A model generated the notes under the pieces. That model searched no databases. It had not been told where the DNA came from and saw only the letters and a program-made list of their open reading frames with translations. Position numbers and translations under genes: made by a program. From Legionellaceae bacterium (GTDB lineage: Bacteria > Pseudomonadota > Gammaproteobacteria > Legionellales > Legionellaceae), in the NCBI GenBank assembly GCA_030696465.1, contig JAUYSE010000011.1, positions 1 to 37,508 of the forward strand: a DNA stretch of 37,508 bases, read 5' to 3'. Positions within the stretch are counted from its first letter, which is position 1; each line of letters opens with the position of its first letter. Shown here one piece after another: positions 31,392 through 37,508 of this stretch.

Positions 31392-32166
31392 ACATTCGCA
31401 GTTGACCAACCTCAAAACCATATTACCTCAGGGAAAGCGGCTTATTGAGCCTTTTGTCGGAAGTGGAACCGTATTTTTAAATACCGATTATGCTGACTAT
31501 ATTCTGAATGATACTAACGAAGATATTATTCATATTTTTCAACATCTCAATACGAATACCTCCCGTATCATAAAGCAATGTACTGCCTTATTTTCACCAG
31601 AGAACAATACCTCTGCCCAATATTATGCTTTACGAGACGCGTTTAACCAAAGCCCTCCCGCTTCTATAGAGCGCGCTTGTTTGTTTATTTATTTAAACAA
31701 GCACGGATATAACGGCTTATGTCGGTATAATTCCTCCGGAAAATATAATGTTCCTTTTGGGCGCTACACCAAACCCTATTTGGCTATTCAAGAAATGAGC
31801 TTTTTTGCAGAAAAAGCCAAACGGGCCGCTTTTTACGGCACTGATTTTCGAGAAATATTTAAGCTCAGTGTGCCGGGCGATGTGATTTATTGCGACCCAC
31901 CTTATATTCCACTCTCCAATACCGCGTATTTTTCCACTTATCATAAAACACCCTTCAGCCATCAAGACCAAATCGACTTGGCTCGTTTAGCCGAGGAGCA
32001 TGCTAAAAGAGGGGTCTCAGTGGTTATATCCAATCATGATACTCCTGAGGCCCGTGATTTATATGCACAAAGCGATACTATCCACTCTTTATCGGTACAA
32101 AGAATGATTAGCTGCAAACAGCGAGGACAGGTAAAAGAACTCATTGCGGTTTATGAGGCGCTCTAG
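31360..32166 (+). CDS. dam: DNA adenine methyltransferase (D12/Dam type)
   Basis: 268-residue N6-adenine methylase, probably GATC-specific. FLKWAGCKHSQL is the N-terminal motif X. LIEPFVGSGTVFLN is motif I (SAM binding). NGLCRYNSSGKYNVPFGRYTKPY carries the recognition arginine region typical of Dam (Arg122). VIYCDPPYIPLS is the catalytic DPPY (179-182). Cys10 replaces the second glycine of the usual WAGGK motif, which touches SAM in relatives, so activity deserves testing. The start at 31360 lies inside tyrP-like (32-base overlap); there is no later ATG before motif X. It closes the ten-gene plus-strand run. Confidence 0.92.
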   Translation: MRSFLKWAGCKHSQLTNLKTILPQGKRLIEPFVGSGTVFLNTDYADYILNDTNEDIIHIFQHLNTNTSRIIKQCTALFSPENNTSAQYYALRDAFNQSPPASIERACLFIYLNKHGYNGLCRYNSSGKYNVPFGRYTKPYLAIQEMSFFAEKAKRAAFYGTDFREIFKLSVPGDVIYCDPPYIPLSNTAYFSTYHKTPFSHQDQIDLARLAEEHAKRGVSVVISNHDTPEARDLYAQSDTIHSLSVQRMISCKQRGQVKELIAVYEAL

Positions 32167-32183
32167 ACACAAAATAGAAATCG

Positions 32184-33452
32184 TTAGTTAGAGGCTAAGG
32201 AGTTTAATAGTAATCCTATTGGCAATGCATAAAATCTCCGCTCACCGACCGTGAACGGCAGAACCTCTTGTCCAGAATAGAACAGCACTCCATGCGCAAA
32301 CCGAGTGCCAGCAAACTCTGCGAGACAAGCAAGCCCGTTAAAATCTGCACTATTCACAGAAGACGATGCTTTTATCTCAATTCCAATAATTTGACCATTA
32401 CTTTGCTCTAAAACCAAATCTACTTCTTTTTTACGTGCATTTCGAAAATGATATAATTCAACCGTATTTATAGACCATGTCGCTTGTTTACAAAACTCCA
32501 TTACTAAAAAGTTTTCTAATAAACCACCATAATAATGACTCACTAATAATTGTGCGTCTGTATGTAGTCCTAATAAATAGCAAGCCAATCCCGTGTCAAC
32601 CATTTGTAACTTGGGTAGTGTTGTTGCTTGACGTTTGGCTTTGTTTTTTAAATAGGCTGGTAAGCGTTTTACTATGAACATTAAATCCAAAATTTCAATA
32701 TATGCTCTGACGACTTTATCATCCAACCCTAAATCATTCGCCACATGCGCATACTTCAATAAATTACCACTTAAGCCCGCTAAATAAGGTACCAATGCCT
32801 GTAACTTGGAATGATAATCACCCCGCGCCGCATATAATGTTTCAAAGTCTTTCCACAAGCGCCCCTCTAAATAAGATCGAAACCATAGCTGCTTCGCACG
32901 AGGGCTTTTGGTCTGTACTTCAGGATACCCGCCTTGTAACACCATGTTTGCAAGGACTTCTCGCTTTATTAAAGGGGTTTTTTCACTTTGGTAATGCCCC
33001 TCTACTAAATAATCAATGATGTTTTTAGAGGGGGAGTTTAGCTCCCCTAGAGCCAATGGATATAACTCTAAGCGAGCCATGTGCCCTGGCAGAGCTTCTT
33101 GTGCTTTAGCTGAACGAAAAATATCAGCAGATCCGGTTAAAATAAACTTTCCCTTCTCTTCTGGTGATAAGGCATCTGATGCCTCTTTTACGGCAAGAAT
33201 TAATTGTGGCGCATATTGAAATTCATCTAAAACTATCTTTCTGTGACCCAAGGATTGAATAAAGCCATGCGGATCATTCTGTACTGCGGCAAGCATCGCT
33301 TGATTGTCTAAGGTTATATAATCCATGCCTGTTTGTTCGGCGATAAAACGCACTAAGGTACTCTTTCCTGATTGCCGCGGTCCCGTGAGATAAATGATCC
33401 GAAATTCAGAGAGTAAATCCACAATTAGTGGCTCGATACTTCTTAAGTACAT
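32184..33452 (-). CDS. AAA-type ATPase with C-terminal DUF4143
   Basis: 422 residues. It starts MYLRSIEPLIVDLLSEFRIIYLTGPRQSGKSTL (Walker A, 24-31). A Walker-B-like segment is KIVLDEFQYAPQLI (Asp76-Glu77), and GKFILTGSADIFRS is sensor 1. A winged-helix-like region (DLGLDDKVVRAYIEILDLMFIVKRLPAY) leads to the DUF4143 nuclease-like end (LLENFLVMEFCKQATWS...YHFRNARKKEVDLVLEQSNGQIIGIEIKASSS), which carries a PD-(D/E)xK-like E-V-D...E-I-K pattern. Such orphan ATPases are scattered by horizontal transfer and have no settled function. A three-unit 22-bp repeat overlaps its promoter region. It is convergent with dam, 17 bases apart. Confidence 0.88.
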   Translation of the reverse strand: MYLRSIEPLIVDLLSEFRIIYLTGPRQSGKSTLVRFIAEQTGMDYITLDNQAMLAAVQNDPHGFIQSLGHRKIVLDEFQYAPQLILAVKEASDALSPEEKGKFILTGSADIFRSAKAQEALPGHMARLELYPLALGELNSPSKNIIDYLVEGHYQSEKTPLIKREVLANMVLQGGYPEVQTKSPRAKQLWFRSYLEGRLWKDFETLYAARGDYHSKLQALVPYLAGLSGNLLKYAHVANDLGLDDKVVRAYIEILDLMFIVKRLPAYLKNKAKRQATTLPKLQMVDTGLACYLLGLHTDAQLLVSHYYGGLLENFLVMEFCKQATWSINTVELYHFRNARKKEVDLVLEQSNGQIIGIEIKASSSVNSADFNGLACLAEFAGTRFAHGVLFYSGQEVLPFTVGERRFYALPIGLLLNSLASN

Positions 33453-33483
33453 GCAGGTCTCTCACTATAATATTTATATATTA

Positions 33484-33556
33484 AGTATAGCCTTAATCCG
33501 AGAAATACACATCCTTAATCCGAAAAATACATACCCTTGATCCGGCATTTTATGCG
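33484..33556 (-). promoter_or_regulatory. promoter with three 22-bp tandem operator-like repeats
   Basis: Three contiguous 22-base units begin at 33491, 33513 and 33535. The first two share CCTTAATCCGA(G/A)AAATACA; the third keeps CCTTGATCCG and then diverges. On the minus strand a TATACT -10 (33484-33489) lies just downstream of unit 1, so the array covers the -35 region of the AAA/DUF4143 gene. The 22-base period places every site on the same DNA face (about two turns), as expected of cooperative repressor sites. Confidence 0.55.
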
Positions 33557-33585
33557 CAGAGCGTCTTGAGTTCTCTCAGGTATCC

Positions 33586-34833
33586 TTACTTCTTTTTTTC
33601 CGACAAGAAAAACCCTAATAACAACACGAGGAATAAAGAACCCGGTAATAACGATAGTGCTTTTTGATACTCTAACGGTCCGTACACATGAGGGACGAGC
33701 GCGCACCAATCTAATATATGCCCTACCAGCGGCTGAAAAATAACCCCTCCAAGGGTCACTATCATGTTCACTACGGCAAATACGGTACCGGTAATGTTCA
33801 GGTCGTCAACGACCTCTTTTCCCATCACAAACACGATAATCTCAGCCGAGGTAAACACCCCATATAAGAAAAGCCACACAAATAATTGTAATAAAGACCA
33901 ATGCGGATAATACAAAATGGCGATGATGGAAATCAGCCCACCCAAAGCACCGATCATCAACGGAATAATGCGTCGCGCAAAATGGTCGGAAAGAAAACCT
34001 AACAGTGGTGCCCCCACTGCCCAGCCCAGAAACACAGCTGACATACACTTCGCTGCCTGTAAATCGCTTAGATGGTAGGCTTGCTCTAAATACGTTTTGC
34101 CCCACAACTCCCCGAAAACAGATAAAGAAGTATATAAACAAGCACCTACCAAGCCCACCAACCATACTTTAGGTGACACTATCACTTTGAGGACTTGTTT
34201 GAAAAAGACAGACCAGGCAAAAACGGCTGGAGACTCCATTTGATCGCTCACCGGCGCATCACGGACCATTATCAATAATAAGGCACTTAAGATAAACCCT
34301 ACCATAACGGTTCCATTCAAAACTACCGGAAGACCGAATTGCTCGGCAACACGGGTAATCTCTACCTCTCCATAAATTAAACCGCACATGCCTAGCGTCG
34401 TCATTAAACCCGCTACCAAAGAAAAATATTTTCTTGGTAGCCAGTGTGTCGCTAACGATAATACGCCAACAAAAGCAAAAGAAGAGCCAAGGCCTACTAA
34501 AAATCGGCCAGCGCCAGCTATCCACATGGAAGAAAGATATGAAAAACCAAGAGAGCCTATCGCACATAACAGACAAGCCAGTGTTAATAAACGCCGAGGG
34601 CCAACTCTATCGATTAATAAACCAACGGGCACCTGCATGGGAGAATACGCAAAATAATATAAAGCGGATATTTGTCCGAAGGTACTCGCAGAGATGTGTC
34701 CGAATGCCTGCATTAACTCATCTTGCAAAACCCCGGGAAGAATCCGCAAGATAAATTCGTAACAATAAAATAAAGCGCCGATAAAACAGATAACGGCGCC
34801 GTAACACAATTGTTTAGTGCTGCATGTCTGCAT
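33586..34833 (-). CDS. MFS transporter, Pht-like, paralog 2
   Basis: 415 residues with about twelve helices. The beginning GALFYCYEFILRILPGVLQDEL and the motif PVGLLIDRVGPRRLLTLACLLCAIGSLGFSY (loop 2-3 signature D-R-x-G-x-R) are clear, followed by GRFLVGLGSSFAFVGVLSLATHWLPRKYFSLVAGL and GFLSDHFARR. The YxYEFxLRxxPxV start is typical of MFS carriers in intracellular gammaproteobacteria, including intraphagosomal amino-acid (Pht-type) transporters; cargo is not predictable. It overlaps the upstream paralog by 20 bases and is clearly homologous to it. Confidence 0.87.
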   Translation of the reverse strand: MQTCSTKQLCYGAVICFIGALFYCYEFILRILPGVLQDELMQAFGHISASTFGQISALYYFAYSPMQVPVGLLIDRVGPRRLLTLACLLCAIGSLGFSYLSSMWIAGAGRFLVGLGSSFAFVGVLSLATHWLPRKYFSLVAGLMTTLGMCGLIYGEVEITRVAEQFGLPVVLNGTVMVGFILSALLLIMVRDAPVSDQMESPAVFAWSVFFKQVLKVIVSPKVWLVGLVGACLYTSLSVFGELWGKTYLEQAYHLSDLQAAKCMSAVFLGWAVGAPLLGFLSDHFARRIIPLMIGALGGLISIIAILYYPHWSLLQLFVWLFLYGVFTSAEIIVFVMGKEVVDDLNITGTVFAVVNMIVTLGGVIFQPLVGHILDWCALVPHVYGPLEYQKALSLLPGSLFLVLLLGFFLSEKKK

Positions 34834-36112
34834 AAGTTTCTCTTAAGAAAAAGACGAGTACGCCAGCAATTAATATTCCGATAGGGATTACTGACAAGGC
34901 AAGTTGATAGTCCATTAAAGTGTACACTTTATGCATCTTATGCGCCACTTCAGTTGCCCCTTCAATACGCATACGCAACATATAGCTATAATCGAGTAAG
35001 TGTCCCACCAAAGGCTGTAGAATCATTGCGCCTAACATCACCACCATATTGGTAAACGCCATTGCGGTAGCGGCTGCTGCTACCGGGCTAGACTCTCGGC
35101 TTACCGGGAACACTAAACATTGTGCGCTGTATAACAGCCCTAATATAAACATCAACGAACATATATGTATGTAATGTAATCCAGGCGCATATAAAATCAT
35201 TGACATTACAATCGCTGCACCAAAGGCACCAATCAACATTGGTGGTCTACGGCATTTTAAAGTATCTGAAATAAAGCCCATTGTTGGGGCTCCGATAGTG
35301 AACCCTAAAAATAACACCGAATTTGCGAAATCGGCACTCACTTCTGAGAGACCATGCGCATTCATTAAGTAAGGAATACCCCAGAGCTCAGCAAACACGG
35401 TAGTTGGTAAATAGACCAAACATCCGAAAAAACAGTTGATCCAAATTTGTGGTTTTCTGGCAATGACGAGAAGTTCTCGCATGCTGGTACGAAGATTATC
35501 AATGGTGCCGGACATCCCCGAAACATCATTTGCGGGTTTGTTACGGATGCCTAGCCATAAAAGAACCATGAGAACAAGCCCGGCGTAAGCGGCCATTTTT
35601 AAAGTGGCACTCCAACCAATTTGTATTACCAACGCGCCTAAAAAATTATCTCCTAACATTGCGCCGATAGTCCCCAGGGCTGCCGTTATACCTGCGACCA
35701 TCCCAAGGTTATCTTCTGGAAGCCAAATAGTCGCTAATTTTAACACCCCAACAAAAGCAAAAGAGGAACCAAAGCCGACTAAAAATCTTCCTATAAACGC
35801 TACTGTAAAATTATCGGTACTGGTAAATAAAAAGGTTCCCGCCACACAAACAAAGCACGCTAAGGTCAGTAACGCACGGGGACCATAACGATCTAACAAT
35901 ACCCCAACTGGCAACTGCATCGGCACATACGCATAATAGTACGAACTAGACAACATTCCAAAACCAGTTGCCGATAAGTCAAAATGTTCTCGTAAAGCAT
36001 GTTCCATGACGGAAGGTGCAATACGTAAAAAATATTCGTAACTATAGTAAAGCGCACCTAATAAACAAATTAACACGCCTAATATATGCTTTCTATTTCC
36101 CATATGAGACAT
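34814..36112 (-). CDS. MFS transporter, Pht-like, paralog 1
   Basis: 432 residues, about twelve helices: GALYYSYEYFLRIAPSVMEHALREHF, PVGVLLDRYGPRALLTLACFVC, GRFLVGFGSSFAFVGVLKLATIWLPEDNLGMVAGITAALGTIGAM and GFISDTLKCRRPPMLIG. It is homologous to its downstream neighbour along its length (shared GRFLVGxGSSFAFVGVLxLAT and RxLLTLAC), so the pair arose by tandem duplication. The start at 36112 has AAGGAG six bases upstream; an earlier ATG at 36127 overlaps that ribosome-binding site. The gap to malic enzyme is 30 bases, so the three genes may share a transcript. Confidence 0.88.
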   Translation of the reverse strand: MSHMGNRKHILGVLICLLGALYYSYEYFLRIAPSVMEHALREHFDLSATGFGMLSSSYYYAYVPMQLPVGVLLDRYGPRALLTLACFVCVAGTFLFTSTDNFTVAFIGRFLVGFGSSFAFVGVLKLATIWLPEDNLGMVAGITAALGTIGAMLGDNFLGALVIQIGWSATLKMAAYAGLVLMVLLWLGIRNKPANDVSGMSGTIDNLRTSMRELLVIARKPQIWINCFFGCLVYLPTTVFAELWGIPYLMNAHGLSEVSADFANSVLFLGFTIGAPTMGFISDTLKCRRPPMLIGAFGAAIVMSMILYAPGLHYIHICSLMFILGLLYSAQCLVFPVSRESSPVAAAATAMAFTNMVVMLGAMILQPLVGHLLDYSYMLRMRIEGATEVAHKMHKVYTLMDYQLALSVIPIGILIAGVLVFFLRETYADMQH

Positions 36113-36142
36113 AGTAGACTCCTTCATTCATGATATAAAAAA

Positions 36143-37369
36143 TTATGCTCTGGCGACACCAGACAAACGCGCAGCTTCTGCCACTGCTCGAGATACACTT
36201 TCCCTCAAACGAGGGTCGATAGGTTTAGGAATAATATATTGAGGACCAAAATCCCAATGATCAAATTGAGGGTAGTTCTTTTTTACTTCGTCAGGTACAG
36301 GTTGATGCACCAAGTCTCGTATTGCATGCACCGCCGCAATTTGCATTGCTTCATTAATAGCAGTTGCACGCACATCTAATGCGCCCCGAAAAATATAGGG
36401 GAAGCATAAAACATTATTTACTTGATTCGGATAATCACTACGGCCAGTCGCCATAATGAGATCTTGGCGTAGCGCTAATGCTATTTCTGGTTTAATTTCA
36501 GGGTCTGGATTCGACAATGCAAAAATAATAGGATTTGCAGCCATTCCCTTTAATAGTTTTTCATCTAATACATTGGGTCTAGAAACACCGATAAAAACAT
36601 CTGCATCTTTTAAAGCATCTTCTAGTGTTCGTTCAGCGCCTGATTGTGCAAAAAAAGCCTTATGCTCATTTAAATCGGTTCGTTCTGTATGAATAACCCC
36701 TTTTGTATCTAATAGATACATGGATTCTCGGGACGCACCTAAGGCCAACAACAAACGCATCGATGCAATACCAGCAGCACCTGCGCCCATGCACACAACT
36801 TTTATCTCAGATATTTTTTTATTTTGTAGGATTAAAGCATTTAATAAGCCCGCCGCAACCACAATGGCCGTCCCATGTTGATCGTCATGAAACACTGGAA
36901 TATCTAACTGTTCTATTAAGGCTTTTTCAATATCAAAGCATTCTGGCGCTTTGATATCTTCAAGATTAATGGCCCCAAAAGTAGGCGCAATCCGACGCAC
37001 CGTGTCGACAAATAATTTTGGATCCGCTTCATCAATTTCAATGTCGAACACATCAACATCTGCAAATTGCTTAAATAATACGGCTTTCCCTTCCATCACT
37101 GGCTTAGACGCCAAAGCACCTACATTACCCAAGCCCAACACGGCGGTGCCATTACTGATTACGGCCACTAAATTGCCTTTGCTGGTATATAAATATGCAT
37201 TCAAGGGATCATCTGCAATCTCACGCACGGGTGCCGCAACTCCTGGAGTATAGGCTAATGACAAATCTGCTTGAGACTGTGTAGATTTTGTTACGTGTAT
37301 CGCCAACTTCCCTGGTGTAGGCATCGCATGATAATCCAATGCTTTTTGTTTTAAATCGAGATCGGCCAT
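36143..37369 (-). CDS. malic enzyme (oxaloacetate-decarboxylating), short form
   Basis: Converts malate to pyruvate and CO2 with reduction of NAD(P)+. 408 residues: ALDYHAMPTPGKLAIHVTKSTQSQADLSLAYTPGVAAPVREIADDP (catalytic Tyr in LAYTPG), SNGTAVLGLGNVGALASKPVMEGKAVLFK (active-site Lys), FDIEIDE, INLEDIKAPECFDIE and PVFHDDQHGTAIVVAAGLLNAL (metal-binding E/D and HDDQHGT). VVCMGAGAAGIAS is the Rossmann motif. It lacks the C-terminal phosphotransacetylase-like domain of MaeB, so it is the ~410-residue single-domain form. Cofactor choice is not certain. AAAAGG precedes the start. Confidence 0.94.
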   Translation of the reverse strand: MADLDLKQKALDYHAMPTPGKLAIHVTKSTQSQADLSLAYTPGVAAPVREIADDPLNAYLYTSKGNLVAVISNGTAVLGLGNVGALASKPVMEGKAVLFKQFADVDVFDIEIDEADPKLFVDTVRRIAPTFGAINLEDIKAPECFDIEKALIEQLDIPVFHDDQHGTAIVVAAGLLNALILQNKKISEIKVVCMGAGAAGIASMRLLLALGASRESMYLLDTKGVIHTERTDLNEHKAFFAQSGAERTLEDALKDADVFIGVSRPNVLDEKLLKGMAANPIIFALSNPDPEIKPEIALALRQDLIMATGRSDYPNQVNNVLCFPYIFRGALDVRATAINEAMQIAAVHAIRDLVHQPVPDEVKKNYPQFDHWDFGPQYIIPKPIDPRLRESVSRAVAEAARLSGVARA

Positions 37370-37424
37370 GCCTTTTACATCCTAAAATAAGTACCGTGCG
37401 TCATGAATACAATGCACAAACAAA

Positions 37425-37473
37425 AAATCATATAAAAAAATAGGTTCTCTGAACAGTCTTTTTTATATGATTT
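37425..37473. repeat. A+T-rich 15-bp inverted repeat upstream of malic enzyme
   Basis: AAATCATATAAAAAA (37425-37439) and TTTTTTATATGATTT (37459-37473) are perfect inverted repeats with a 19-base loop, which itself holds a small GTTC/GAAC stem. It lies 56 bases before the malic enzyme start. It could be a terminator for a gene beyond the right edge, a cruciform-type regulatory site, or a mobile-element remnant beside repeat copy B. Confidence 0.6.
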
Positions 37474-37484
37474 CGATTCTATAC

Positions 37485-37508
37485 TCTTCGCACTTGAGTT
37501 TTCGGCGT
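37485..37508. repeat. 101-bp inverted-repeat element, copy B (cut by window edge)
   Basis: From 37485 to the edge the sequence matches 18149-18172 (TCTTCGCACTTGA then TTTTCGGCGT) with a single A-to-G change. It is the left end of the same element as copy A and is upstream of a minus-strand gene in the same orientation. Confidence 0.65.

Overview
The window is chromosomal DNA from a gammaproteobacterium with moderate G+C content. Several features point towards the Legionellales (Coxiella/Legionella-type, probably host-associated). These are the ubiE-ubiJ-ubiB-tatA-tatB order with tatC missing from the locus, a split glycine decarboxylase (gcvPA/gcvPB), a long NrdA with two ATP-cone-like regions, and a tandem pair of MFS carriers that resemble the intraphagosomal amino-acid transporter (Pht) type. 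The assignment is an inference from gene content; no rRNA or tRNA gene is present to anchor it.

Layout. 1-1316 (+): an A+T-rich polytopic membrane protein, probably cut by the left edge. 1324-4776 (-): a YqaE/Pmp3-type membrane peptide, dapB, mmsA and mmsB. 4841-5868 (+): ygfA and an EVE-domain gene, overlapping by ATGA. 5963-9890 (-): nrdA-nrdB, with a three-unit 19-bp repeat upstream. 10021-10653 (-): lolB. 10729-11202 (+): coaD. 11241-11975 (-): plsC. 12090-13277 (+): a fatty-acid desaturase. 13279-13530: a terminator hairpin and a MITE-like element that appears to sit inside another repeat. 13539-18123 (-): gcvT-gcvH-gcvPA-yciI-like-gcvPB. 18294-19976 (-): a TauE/SafE permease and a class II aldolase. 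20261-20713 (+): a periplasmic thioredoxin-like protein. 20714-21577: a gene-free island holding a PIN-toxin remnant and several unrelated inverted repeats. 21578-23554 (-): uvrB. 23580-32166 (+): a compact ten-gene run (aminotransferase, GT87-like, ubiE, ubiJ, ubiB, tatA, tatB, OmpA-type lipoprotein, TyrP-like carrier, dam), mostly with ATGA or shorter junctions. 32184-33452 (-): an AAA/DUF4143 ATPase with a 22-bp operator-like array upstream. 33586-36112 (-): two paralogous MFS carriers. 36143-37369 (-): malic enzyme.

How the genes work together. The Gcv set with YgfA handles one-carbon/folate flux. MmsA/MmsB would turn 3-hydroxyisobutyrate (valine breakdown) into propionyl-CoA. NrdAB, UvrB and Dam serve DNA synthesis, repair and methylation. 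UbiE/J/B make ubiquinone. TatA/TatB, LolB and the lipoproteins serve the envelope. PlsC and the desaturase shape the phospholipids. The MFS pair, the TyrP-like carrier and malic enzyme suggest reliance on imported amino acids and C4 acids.

Most genes are housekeeping. The unusual content is mainly (a) the extended ubi-tat-dam operon with an unexplained lipoprotein where tatC would be expected, (b) the YciI-like gene coupled inside the gcv operon, (c) the tandem operator-like arrays before the AAA gene and nrdA, and (d) a dense set of intergenic palindromic repeats. No convincing wholly new multi-gene system was found. All starts, motifs and repeats were read by eye; no similarity search was run.
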